25,196 nucleotides of DNA from an uncultured Angelakisella sp. GTDB lineage: Bacteria; Bacillota; Clostridia; Oscillospirales; Ruminococcaceae. Positions 6,437-13,991 of the stretch are shown piece by piece (position 1 is the first letter of the stretch; each line of letters starts with the position of its first letter). The stretch covers positions 1 through 25,196 of the forward strand of contig CAJUFK010000039.1 of the NCBI GenBank assembly GCA_910585535.1, read 5' to 3'. The position numbers and the translations under genes were made by a program. The notes beneath the pieces are model-generated. The model was not told the DNA's origin, made no database searches, and was given only the letters and a program-made list of their open reading frames with translations.

Positions 6437-7108
6437 TTGAAAGACGACCGGCCGATTTCCGTCTCCGTTATCCGGCGGCTGCCCCGGTACTACCGGTTCT
6501 TAGGGGAACTGTTGGAAAAAGGAGTAACCCGTATCTCCTCAAAAGAGCTTTCCTCCCTGATGAAGATTACCGCCTCCCAGATCCGCCAGGATCTCAACTG
6601 CTTTGGCGGTTTTGGCCAGCAGGGATACGGCTACCAGGTGGAGATCCTCCACAAAGAGATTGGGGAGATCCTGGGTCTGAGCAATGAGATCCCGGCGATC
6701 CTGGTGGGAGCGGGGAACCTGGGGAAAGCGGTGGCTCCCCAGCTTTACTCCAAGAAGCGGGGCTTCCACCTGATTGGGGCCTTTGATATTGACCGGCGAC
6801 TGGTAGGCACCACCCTGCGGAAAAGCGATGTTGCGATTTACCACATCGATGACCTGGAAGAGTTCTGCGAGAAGCACAAGCCCCTGGCGGCTATTGTCTG
6901 CGTCCCCAAAAGCTCCGCCGCCCAGCTGGCGGACCGTCTGGTGAACGCGGGGATCCGGGGGTTCTGGAACTTTTCCTCCTACGATTTTCCCTACCACTAT
7001 GACAACATCGCGACAGTCAATGTCCATTTGGGGGACAGCATCATGACCCTTTCCTACCTGATGACCCACATGGATGATAAGGGCAAGCAGCCCACAACTT
7101 TGCGGTGA
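6437..7108 (+). CDS. rex: Redox-sensing transcriptional repressor Rex
   Basis: A 223-residue Rex protein, which binds NADH/NAD+ and represses fermentation and energy genes when NADH is low. The N-terminal winged helix is typical: ISVSVIRRLPRYYRFLGEL, then RISSKELSSLMKITASQIRQDL. The Rossmann domain has the GAGNLGKAV nucleotide loop (about residue 93 onward), followed by IGAFDID and VCVPKSSAAQLADRLV. The domain-swapped C-terminal helix (VHLGDSIMTLSYLM) is present. The start codon is TTG at 6437, preceded by GAAGAAGGGA; no better start exists, since the Rex fold begins within ten residues. It has its own promoter with a Rex-like dyad, suggesting autoregulation, and a small membrane protein gene follows after 13 bases. 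Confidence 0.96.
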   Translation: MKDDRPISVSVIRRLPRYYRFLGELLEKGVTRISSKELSSLMKITASQIRQDLNCFGGFGQQGYGYQVEILHKEIGEILGLSNEIPAILVGAGNLGKAVAPQLYSKKRGFHLIGAFDIDRRLVGTTLRKSDVAIYHIDDLEEFCEKHKPLAAIVCVPKSSAAQLADRLVNAGIRGFWNFSSYDFPYHYDNIATVNVHLGDSIMTLSYLMTHMDDKGKQPTTLR

Positions 7109-7121
7109 GGAGGGAACCGGA

Positions 7122-7430
7122 ATGACAAAAGGCATTCTCATTCGCCGGGCAGGGAAATTGGTAAACCGGAGGACCCTGCGGTTTCTGGCTTTGGCCGGAA
7201 CGGTGCTGACAGTTTGTACCGCCGTAATGTCCGCCTTGGGAGCCCTGCTTATGGTGCGGCAGCTTCAGCTGGTCTCTGCCCAGCGGAGGGCCCTGCCGGT
7301 GCTGCAAAAAGCCGCGGAGGTCTACCTGCGGAAAAATGCCCCGGAGGAGCTTTCCCAGAGGAAGAAGCGGCTCCTCTTCCGGAAAGGGGAAGAGTCCGCC
7401 CCGGAAAACAGAGAAAAAAACGGCGATTGA
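7122..7430 (+). CDS. Small single-pass membrane protein, unknown function
   Basis: The ATG at 7122 follows an AGGAGGG that overlaps the rex stop codon region, so it is read from the rex transcript. The 102 residues have a basic N-terminus (about 1-20), one membrane segment (about 21-46) and a charged tail rich in Arg, Lys and Glu. The tail (about 50-102) is helical in character and probably cytoplasmic or coiled. I do not recognise a family. Its position suggests redox-linked expression. A phasin-like or regulatory membrane role cannot be told apart from the sequence. Confidence 0.75.
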   Translation: MTKGILIRRAGKLVNRRTLRFLALAGTVLTVCTAVMSALGALLMVRQLQLVSAQRRALPVLQKAAEVYLRKNAPEELSQRKKRLLFRKGEESAPENREKNGD

Positions 7431-7435
7431 CCACA

Positions 7436-7467
7436 AAAAGGCGGACCCCATGGGGGTCCGCCCTTTT
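7436..7467. terminator. Bidirectional terminator between converging genes
   Basis: GGCGGACCCC pairs with GGGGTCCGCC around a tiny loop, flanked by AAAAA on the left and CTTTTCT on the right. It can end both the rex operon and the leftward lipoprotein transcript. Confidence 0.88.
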
Positions 7468-7491
7468 CTATGCTCTCTTTAGGGGGTCAGC

Positions 7492-8010
7492 TTACTTGGC
7501 GTTGCCAGCAGCCTTGGTGAGGGTGTCGAAGAAGTCGCCGCAGGACATGGTGCAGGAAGACTTCAGATCCTCGATGTCGGGAACGTTGGTGTGGCCGTTG
7601 ACCTCGGTGACCTTCATGCCGGCAACATCAGCAGGGGTCTTGCCAACAGCGTAAGCTTCCAGAGCGGCGATCTGCTCGTACCACTCCTTGCCGATGGCGG
7701 AGGCGGGCTTCATGTTGTAGCCTTCCTTCAGCTCCTTCTTGGACTGGACAGCATCGGGAACGGTGACAACGCCGGCGGTGGTGACAGCGGTCTTGCACTG
7801 GACAACATCCCAGGACACACCCACGACCTTGCCGTTGGAATCCAGGGTCACGGCGCAGGCGGTGACGTCGAACTGGCTGCTGCCGTCAGCGTCAGCGGAA
7901 GCGTTGCTGCTCTTGGGGTTCACCTTCATGCCCAGGCCCAGCTTCAGGGAAGGGGCGCTGCAGCCGGCGACCATCAGGAGTACCAGGGTCAAAGCGAGAA
8001 GTTTCTTCAT
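7492..8010 (-). CDS. Lipoprotein related to PplA/FMN-binding-type lipoproteins
   Basis: I placed the start at the ATG at 8010, with GGAGG eight bases upstream; the product has 172 residues. A lipoprotein signal peptide ends in MVAGC, so Cys17 would be lipidated and the protein held on the outer face of the membrane. The mature part (CAVTLDSNGKVVGVSWDVVQ, then KKELKEGYNMK, then IGKEWYEQIAALEAYAVGKT) resembles one repeat of clostridial and listerial PplA-like lipoproteins, which relate to FMN-binding electron-transfer proteins. The DGxSGAT-type flavinylation site is not visible, so it may not carry covalent FMN. Two Cys near the C-terminus (SCTMSC) are unusual. It has its own promoter and terminator, as expected for an abundant surface protein. 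Confidence 0.72.
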   Translation of the reverse strand: MKKLLALTLVLLMVAGCSAPSLKLGLGMKVNPKSSNASADADGSSQFDVTACAVTLDSNGKVVGVSWDVVQCKTAVTTAGVVTVPDAVQSKKELKEGYNMKPASAIGKEWYEQIAALEAYAVGKTPADVAGMKVTEVNGHTNVPDIEDLKSSCTMSCGDFFDTLTKAAGNAK

Positions 8011-8071
8011 GTTTCTTTCCTCCAAATGTTCTTTTCAGTACCAGGGGATAGGCCCCCGGCGCTTTGGTTCT

Positions 8072-8100
8072 ATTATATTGTAACAACACAGAAATAGCAA
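8072..8100 (-). promoter_or_regulatory. Sigma-A promoter of the lipoprotein gene
   Basis: On the minus strand TTGCTA and a perfect TATAAT are 17 bases apart, giving a leader of about 55 bases. Confidence 0.75.
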
Positions 8101-8293
8101 GAGGGATTTTCCTTTTCCCACACGGGTTTATTTATATTCAACAAATATGGACGGAAAAAATGGAAAAACAGGTGCCTTTCTACGATTCCCCCTTTGCTCT
8201 GTCCAGGAAATAACTGGAAATAAAAAGAAAAAACCAGGGCCCTCAGCCAATTTTTTTCTTTTGGGAAATCTTCGAGAAGGTCCTCCAAGACTC
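8101..8293. other. Divergent intergenic stretch without a gene
   Basis: This lies between the divergent promoters of the lipoprotein gene and the c-di-GMP operon. It is AT-rich with several A and T tracts. One open frame runs through it into the downstream gene, but it starts upstream of the promoter and lacks a ribosome site. No operator-like dyad stood out. Confidence 0.5.
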
Positions 8294-8322
8294 TTGCCAT
8301 GGGCGGGATTATCCTTTATAAT
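8294..8322 (+). promoter_or_regulatory. Sigma-A promoter of the phosphorelay/c-di-GMP operon
   Basis: TTGCCA (8294-8299) and TATAAT (8317-8322) with a 17-base spacer. Transcription should start near 8329, about 75 bases before the start codon. Confidence 0.8.
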
Positions 8323-8339
8323 TATCTTGTATCCCTGTA

Positions 8340-8372
8340 CCCCTTTGCCAAAGGAAAAACAGGCAAAAGGGG
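8340..8372 (+). promoter_or_regulatory. Leader hairpin upstream of the c-di-GMP protein
   Basis: CCCCTTTGCC pairs with GGCAAA and GGGG with one bulged A, around an A-rich 12-base loop. It sits in the 5' leader about 13 bases before the AGGAGGT. There is no T-run, so translational control or RNA stabilisation is more likely than attenuation. Confidence 0.45.
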
Positions 8373-8404
8373 AGAAAGGTGACATAGGAGGTGTCCGAAT
8401 ACTG

Positions 8405-10489
8405 ATGAGAAGCGCAACGCAAACCCCGCTCATCCTGATTGCCGACGACTCGGAAATGAACCGAGCCATGCTGGTGGAGATGCTGGAGAGCGAATACGAT
8501 ATTATCGAAGCGGAGAATGGGGAAGAGGCGGTGGAACAGCTCCGGCTCCATGGCCTGGAACTCTCCCTGGTCCTTTTGGATATTGTGATGCCAAAGCTGG
8601 ACGGCTTCGATGTGCTGGAGGAGATGAACCGGAACCGGTGGATCGAGGGGATCCCCGTCATTATGATTACCTCGGAGACCACTGCGTCCCGCATCGAACG
8701 GGCCTTCGAGATGGGGGCAACCGATTTTATCAGCCGACCCTTTGATCCGCTCATCGTCCACAAGCGGGTGGTGAACACCATCTTCCTGTTCGCCAAGCAG
8801 AAAAAGCTCATCAACCTGGTCACCGATCAGATCTATGAAAAAGAGCAGAGCAGCAGTCTGATGATCGACATTCTCAGCCATATTGTGGAGTTCCGCAACG
8901 GGGAGAGCGGGCTTCATGTCCGCCATGTAAATCTGCTTACGGCGATGTTTCTGCGTTACCTTTCCCAGCACACCGAGAACTACCGCTTCTCCGGGTCGGA
9001 GATCTCCCTCATCAGCACTGCCTCCGCCCTCCATGATGTGGGGAAAATCGCCATTGATGAAAAGATCCTCAACAAGCCCGGCCGGCTGACAAACGAGGAA
9101 TTTGCGATTATGAAGACCCACGCCGAGGTAGGCGCCCAGATGCTCAAGGATCTGCCCATCCATCAGGAGGAGCCCTTGGTCAAGGCGGCCTACGAAATCT
9201 GCCGCTGGCACCACGAGCGGTATGACGGCCGTGGTTATCCCGACGGCCTTGTGGGGGACCAGATCCCTATTTCGGCCCAGATCGTTGCCCTGGCCGACGT
9301 CTACGATGCCCTGACCAGCGAACGGGTCTACAAGCCCGCCTTTACCCACGAAAAGGCGGTGGAGATGATCCTGGGCGGGGAGTGCGGAGCGTTCAACCCC
9401 CTTCTGATGGACTGCCTGCAGGCCCTTTCCGGCAGCATTCAGGAAGAGCTGCGGGGGGATAACCCGGTGCGGGCCAACGAGCGGGAGATGCGTAACATCG
9501 CCGAAGAACTGCTCCGCCACAAAGAACTTACCGCTTCGGAGCGGACCCTTCACCTTTTGGAGCATGAGCGGATGAAATACGCTTTCTTTGCTTCCCTCAC
9601 CAAGGAGATCCAGTTTGAATATACCACCGCCACGGATATACTCTCCCTCTCCGCCTGGGGCGCTAAGAGCCTGGGCCTGGAGGAGATTGTTATGGATCCC
9701 TTCCACAACGAGAAGGTCACAGCCATCCTGGGGCGGGAGGTTTGGGAGGAGCTTTTCCAGACCCTGAAGGGCACCACCGAGGCGGAGCCCGACTTTATTT
9801 ATGACTGCCAGATCCACTACCCCGAAGGGGACCGCTGGGCCAGGATCGTGGCCAGGACCACCTGGAGCCCGGAGGAGCCGGCGGAGTTTACCGGCGTCAT
9901 CGGCAAAGCCGTGGACATCCACGATTCCCGCCTCAAGCTGCGTAAGCTGGAACAGATGGCTTCCCACGATCCTCTCACCGGGCTGCTGAACCATGCTGCC
10001 GCCCGGGAACAGATCAAGGCCCGGATGGAGGTCTCCCCGGAGACCAGTTACGCCCTGGCCATTCTGGATCTTGACCACTTCAAATCCGCCAACGATACAT
10101 ACGGCCACAGCTTTGGGGACCAGGTCCTCTGTTTCCTGGCCGGACGGATCCGTCAGACCATCCGCGGCGGGGACATTGCCGCCCGGGTAGGCGGGGACGA
10201 GTTCCTGATCTTTCTGGAATATAAGCAGGAGCCGGAATCGGTGATCCAGCGTATTTACAGTTCCCTGGGAGGGGAGTACGAGGGTTTCCGCTTGGCGGTG
10301 AGCATGGGAGTTTCGACCAGCATAGAGGCGAAGGGGGATTACAGCGCGCTGTTCCAGATGGCGGATTCCGCCCTGTACACCGTAAAGCGCGGGGGCAGGG
10401 GACAGTACCGCTTCTATGACGCGGCGACCATGGAGGATGCTCTGTCGGAGATCACCCCCATTGATGCGGATGCGAAGGAGGAAAGGTAA
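8405..10489 (+). CDS. Response regulator with HD-GYP, PAS-like and GGDEF domains (c-di-GMP turnover)
   Basis: The start is the ATG at 8405, just upstream of the receiver fold; AGGAGGT lies 12 bases before it, a rather long spacing. The product has 694 residues. Residues 1-125 are a receiver domain with the phosphorylatable Asp59 (LVLLDIVMPKLDG). Residues about 150-310 are an HD-GYP phosphodiesterase domain with His210-Asp211 (HDVGKI) and HHERYDGRGYP (Gly277-Pro279). A PAS-like region follows (about 375-520). Residues about 535-680 are a GGDEF cyclase domain with an exact GGDEF at 596-600 and an RxxD inhibitory site (RGGD) five residues earlier. Both catalytic motifs are intact, so the protein could both make and degrade c-di-GMP, switched by phosphorylation. 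It is cytoplasmic and heads a three-gene phosphorelay operon. Confidence 0.93.
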   Translation: MRSATQTPLILIADDSEMNRAMLVEMLESEYDIIEAENGEEAVEQLRLHGLELSLVLLDIVMPKLDGFDVLEEMNRNRWIEGIPVIMITSETTASRIERAFEMGATDFISRPFDPLIVHKRVVNTIFLFAKQKKLINLVTDQIYEKEQSSSLMIDILSHIVEFRNGESGLHVRHVNLLTAMFLRYLSQHTENYRFSGSEISLISTASALHDVGKIAIDEKILNKPGRLTNEEFAIMKTHAEVGAQMLKDLPIHQEEPLVKAAYEICRWHHERYDGRGYPDGLVGDQIPISAQIVALADVYDALTSERVYKPAFTHEKAVEMILGGECGAFNPLLMDCLQALSGSIQEELRGDNPVRANEREMRNIAEELLRHKELTASERTLHLLEHERMKYAFFASLTKEIQFEYTTATDILSLSAWGAKSLGLEEIVMDPFHNEKVTAILGREVWEELFQTLKGTTEAEPDFIYDCQIHYPEGDRWARIVARTTWSPEEPAEFTGVIGKAVDIHDSRLKLRKLEQMASHDPLTGLLNHAAAREQIKARMEVSPETSYALAILDLDHFKSANDTYGHSFGDQVLCFLAGRIRQTIRGGDIAARVGGDEFLIFLEYKQEPESVIQRIYSSLGGEYEGFRLAVSMGVSTSIEAKGDYSALFQMADSALYTVKRGGRGQYRFYDAATMEDALSEITPIDADAKEER

Positions 10490-10490
10490 A

Positions 10491-10850
10491 ATGACTTTGA
10501 AGGAATGCTACGATGCAATGGGCGCCAACTACGAGGAGGTTCTGGGCCGGCTGCGAAGCGAGAAGCTGATCCAGAAGTTTGCCCTGAAATTCCTGGATGA
10601 CCCCAGCTACGATCTGCTGGTTACCTCCATGGAGGCGGAGGATTACGCAGAGGCTTTCCGGGGGGCCCATACCATTAAAGGGGTTTGCTCCAACTTAGGG
10701 TTTACAAAGCTGCTGGCTTCCAGTTCCGCTTTGACCGAGGCGCTGCGAAATGGTTACACCCCAGAGGCGGCAGGTCTGCTGGAAAAGACCAAGGAAGACT
10801 ACGCCGCGACCATAGAAGCGCTTCGTGCCTTCCAAAACACCAATTCCTGA
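10491..10850 (+). CDS. Stand-alone Hpt (histidine phosphotransfer) protein
   Basis: The start at 10491 lies one base after the preceding stop, and AAGGAGGAAAGG within the end of the upstream gene is its ribosome site, so translation is probably coupled. The 119 residues form an Hpt four-helix bundle with AHTIKGVCSNLG, the phosphorylatable His60 and the typical HxxKG. There is no other domain. In a multistep relay it would take phosphate from a receiver of the downstream hybrid kinase and pass it to Asp59 of the upstream c-di-GMP protein, or run in reverse. The partner choice is inferred from the operon. The N-terminal 30 residues are a helical cap. Confidence 0.93.
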   Translation: MTLKECYDAMGANYEEVLGRLRSEKLIQKFALKFLDDPSYDLLVTSMEAEDYAEAFRGAHTIKGVCSNLGFTKLLASSSALTEALRNGYTPEAAGLLEKTKEDYAATIEALRAFQNTNS

Positions 10851-10880
10851 CCACCCAGAGAAGGAAAGAGAGAGGAAACC

Positions 10881-13463
10881 ATGAAAAACAACAGCACCAC
10901 CACCACCCGCTTCCTCAAATTCAGCCTAGCAGCGGTGGTCGCCCTTTGTGTGTTGATCTTTGCCTGTCTGACAATCTACTCCGATAAGGAGACCAAGAAA
11001 ACCATCGAGGAAGTTGGCACCATCTATATGACCGGGATGAGCGAGCGGATTACCATGCACTTTGATACCGCCATCGATTACCGCCTTTCCCAGCTGGAAA
11101 ATGTGGTCGAAAACTGTCCCCCCGGCCTTTACAGCAATGAAACGCTTTGGGAACGGCTGGCCGCCAGCGCAGAAGCCCGGGAGTTTGATTACCTGAGCCT
11201 CTATTCCGCAGAGACAGGGGAAGAACGCTTTTACGGAGGGAATGTAGCCGTCAGCGACCCAGCCCCATTTTATCAGTCCATGAAGGCCGGAGAAAAGAAG
11301 GTGGCAGTGGCGGAAAGCGCCACTGGAATCCGGATGCTGATGATGGGGATTCCTGCCGCCTACCCCATGAAAAACGGCGGAACCAGCGACGCTGTCCTTG
11401 CGGCGCTTCCCATCGATTATCTTCAGCGGATGCTCTCCCTGGATGACAACAACTCCCTGGTTTACTGCCACGTCATCCGCCGGGACGGCAGCTTTGTCAT
11501 CCGCAGCGGGGATGCTTTCCGGGAAAGCTACTTTGACCGGCTGGGGGCGATGTTCGGCGGAAAGGACAGCGAAGAGGCGTCCCAGCATATCAAGGATCTT
11601 CAGGACGCTATTGCAGCCAGAGAGAACTATTCCAACATCTTTACAGCAGGGGACATGGAGCGCAGCCATATCTACTGCACCCCTCTGCCAAGTTCCGAGT
11701 GGTATTTGGTAACGGTGCTTCCTTACGGTGAACTGGATAACATCGTAAATAACTACAACCACCAGTGGATGCGGACGATGCTGGGGGGCTGTGCCATTGT
11801 TCTTGTGGCATTGCTGCTGGTCTTTGCCCGGTATTTTGCCATTACCCGCCAGCAGATCATCCAGCTGGAGGAGCTTCGGGCCAAGGCGGAACGGGCCAGC
11901 CAGGCCAAGAGCGAATTCCTCTCCAACATGAGCCATGACATCCGCACGCCTATGAATGCCATTGTGGGGATGACGGCCATTGCTATCGCCAACCTTCAAA
12001 ATCCCCAGCAGGTGCAGAACTGCCTCAAGAAGATCTCCCTTTCCTCCAAGCACCTTTTGGGCCTTATCAATGATGTGTTGGATATGTCCAAAATCGAGAG
12101 CGGCAAACTGACCCTCAGCGCCGATCTCCTCTCCCTCCGGGAGGTGATGGACAGCATCGTCAATATCGTTCAGCCCCAGATGAAGGCCAAAAACCAAAAG
12201 TTTGATGTCTTTATCCACAACATCATTGCCGAAAATGTCCTTTGCGATGGGGTGCGGTTAAATCAGGTTCTGATTAACCTCCTCTCCAATGCCATCAAAT
12301 TTACCCCGGAGGGCGGGGAGATCGAGATTGCCCTTTCCCAGGAGGAGTCCAAAAAGGGTGCGGATTATGTACAGGTCAATATCCGGGTAAAGGATACCGG
12401 TATTGGTATGACCCCGGAGTTCCAGAAGCGGATCTTCGAGTCCTTTGTCCGGGAGGACAATACCCGGGTACACAAGACAGAAGGCACAGGACTGGGGATG
12501 TCCATTACCAAGTACATTGTAGACGCTATGGGCGGCGCCATCGACCTCACCAGCGCTCCCGGGAAAGGCACCGAGTTCCGGGTCACCCTGGATCTGGCCA
12601 AGGCGGAGATCACCGAACAGGAGATGCTTTTGCCCACTTGGAAGATGCTGGTGGTAGATGATGACGAGGACCTTTGTAAAAGTGCAGTGAATTCCCTCCG
12701 GGAGATCGGCATTGACGCCGAGTGGACCATGGACGGGGAGAGTGCGGTCCAAAAAGCGATCCATCAGATCCAGTGCCGGGAACCCTATCATATTATCCTC
12801 CTGGATTGGAAGCTGCCGGGGATGGACGGCATCCAGACTGCCCGCCAGCTGCGCCAGAAGTGCGGGAATGATGTCCCCATCCTGCTGATCTCCGCCTACG
12901 ACTGGGGGGAGATCGAGGAGGAGGCCCGGGAGGCCGGGATCTGCGGCTTTATCTCCAAGCCCCTGTTTAAGTCCACCCTGTTCTACAGCCTGCGCCAGTT
13001 TATCGGGGACGGGGACATCCCTGCAACCGAAAGCGCACCCCATCGGGAGCGGGTGGACCTTTCCACCCGGCGGGTGCTGCTGGCGGAGGACAACGACCTT
13101 AACTGGGAGATTGCCGAGGAACTGCTTTCTGAACTGGGGCTTAGCCTGGAACGGGCAGAGAACGGCCAAATCTGTGCCGAGATGTTCCGGCAGGCGGAGC
13201 CGGGGTATTACGACGCCGTTTTGATGGATGTCCGGATGCCGGTGATGACCGGGTATCAGGCCACAGAGGCCATCCGGGCCATGGATCACCCCGATGCAAA
13301 GGACATCCCCATTATTGCCATGACTGCCGACGCCTTTGCCGAGGATATGCAGAAGTGCCTGGACTGCGGCATGAACGCCCACGTGGCCAAGCCCATTGAC
13401 GTGGACCTGGTGGCACGGCTGCTGATAAAGTTCATTGAGGAGCGGGAAGAAGGCAGGCGATAA
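10881..13463 (+). CDS. Hybrid sensor histidine kinase with extracellular sensor and two receiver domains
   Basis: An 860-residue membrane kinase. Transmembrane segments at about 11-34 and 296-318 flank an extracellular domain of about 260 residues whose pattern suits a double-Cache-like ligand sensor. HisKA has His352 in NMSHDIRTPMNAIVG. The ATPase domain shows the N box (LINLLSNAIKFTP), DTGIGM and GTGLGMSI. Receiver 1 has Asp642 (ILLDWKLPGMDG) and receiver 2 has Asp783 (VLMDVRMPVMTG); both keep the conserved Lys and acidic pocket. There is no fused Hpt, which is supplied by the gene 30 bases upstream. Such BarA/TorS-like layouts normally need an Hpt to reach their output. The ligand is unknown. 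A strong terminator follows. Confidence 0.94.
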   Translation: MKNNSTTTTRFLKFSLAAVVALCVLIFACLTIYSDKETKKTIEEVGTIYMTGMSERITMHFDTAIDYRLSQLENVVENCPPGLYSNETLWERLAASAEAREFDYLSLYSAETGEERFYGGNVAVSDPAPFYQSMKAGEKKVAVAESATGIRMLMMGIPAAYPMKNGGTSDAVLAALPIDYLQRMLSLDDNNSLVYCHVIRRDGSFVIRSGDAFRESYFDRLGAMFGGKDSEEASQHIKDLQDAIAARENYSNIFTAGDMERSHIYCTPLPSSEWYLVTVLPYGELDNIVNNYNHQWMRTMLGGCAIVLVALLLVFARYFAITRQQIIQLEELRAKAERASQAKSEFLSNMSHDIRTPMNAIVGMTAIAIANLQNPQQVQNCLKKISLSSKHLLGLINDVLDMSKIESGKLTLSADLLSLREVMDSIVNIVQPQMKAKNQKFDVFIHNIIAENVLCDGVRLNQVLINLLSNAIKFTPEGGEIEIALSQEESKKGADYVQVNIRVKDTGIGMTPEFQKRIFESFVREDNTRVHKTEGTGLGMSITKYIVDAMGGAIDLTSAPGKGTEFRVTLDLAKAEITEQEMLLPTWKMLVVDDDEDLCKSAVNSLREIGIDAEWTMDGESAVQKAIHQIQCREPYHIILLDWKLPGMDGIQTARQLRQKCGNDVPILLISAYDWGEIEEEAREAGICGFISKPLFKSTLFYSLRQFIGDGDIPATESAPHRERVDLSTRRVLLAEDNDLNWEIAEELLSELGLSLERAENGQICAEMFRQAEPGYYDAVLMDVRMPVMTGYQATEAIRAMDHPDAKDIPIIAMTADAFAEDMQKCLDCGMNAHVAKPIDVDLVARLLIKFIEEREEGRR

Positions 13464-13512
13464 GACGCACAAAAAGGACCGGTACAGAGTTATCAGTCCT
13501 TTTCTGCAAAGT

Positions 13513-13548
13513 AAGGGGGCGGTACTGCGTACCGCCCCCTTCGTTTTT
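13513..13548 (+). terminator. Intrinsic terminator of the phosphorelay operon
   Basis: AAGGGGGCGGTAC pairs perfectly with GTACCGCCCCCTT around TGC, followed by CG and five T. Confidence 0.93.
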
Positions 13549-13621
13549 GTGACTGCTCTGGCTAAGATTTTCCGCGGGGCTGCAAAGCCCAGACGGCACC
13601 CACGCCGCTCCGGGCCTAAAA

Positions 13622-13966
13622 TCAGCCGTCGAGAGAGAAGCAGCTGAATCCCTCAAAATCTTCGTCGTACTCGCATTGGATGATATGCCCTTTGTCCAGG
13701 GTCTGGTCGAAATACTGGATCTGGAAGGTGCTCAGATCGATAGTGGGCTTTCCCAGCCGCTGAAAAAGATTGGCTGCGGTGACCCCTTCAAAAATCTCCT
13801 GCAATTCCGGAAGAAGAAACTCTGCCAGCGCCTGCTGCTTTTCCCCATAAAGGCGCGCCAGCTTCCGGGCTTCCTCCTCGTAGTCCTCCCGAGGCTCCTC
13901 ACAGGCAAACGCCACACCGTCTATCTCCACCATGTACTTTTCCAGATCATCGTCAAAGTGAAACAA
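13622..13966 (-). CDS. Small acidic protein of unknown function
   Basis: Up to 114 residues, read from a TTG at 13966; there is no ATG or GTG near the N-terminus and no strong ribosome site, so the start is uncertain (a later ATG at 13934 is possible). The coding look is good: acidic, mixed composition, no low complexity, with aromatic residues spread along the chain (FHFDDDLEKYMVEIDGVAF and QIQYFDQTLDKGHIIQCEY). It has no signal peptide and no membrane segment. It begins about 25 bases after the lysozyme stop, so both may share a transcript and re-initiation may be used. I do not recognise the family. Confidence 0.55.
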   Translation of the reverse strand: MFHFDDDLEKYMVEIDGVAFACEEPREDYEEEARKLARLYGEKQQALAEFLLPELQEIFEGVTAANLFQRLGKPTIDLSTFQIQYFDQTLDKGHIIQCEYDEDFEGFSCFSLDG

Positions 13967-13991
13967 AAGAGCAGCTTCTTTTTGTGTTTTG

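Noticed and set aside
8309..10108. A 599-codon minus-strand open frame opposite the HD-GYP/GGDEF gene
   Set aside because: Antisense shadow: the plus strand encodes several exact catalytic motifs, and the minus frame lacks a start signal and any domain.
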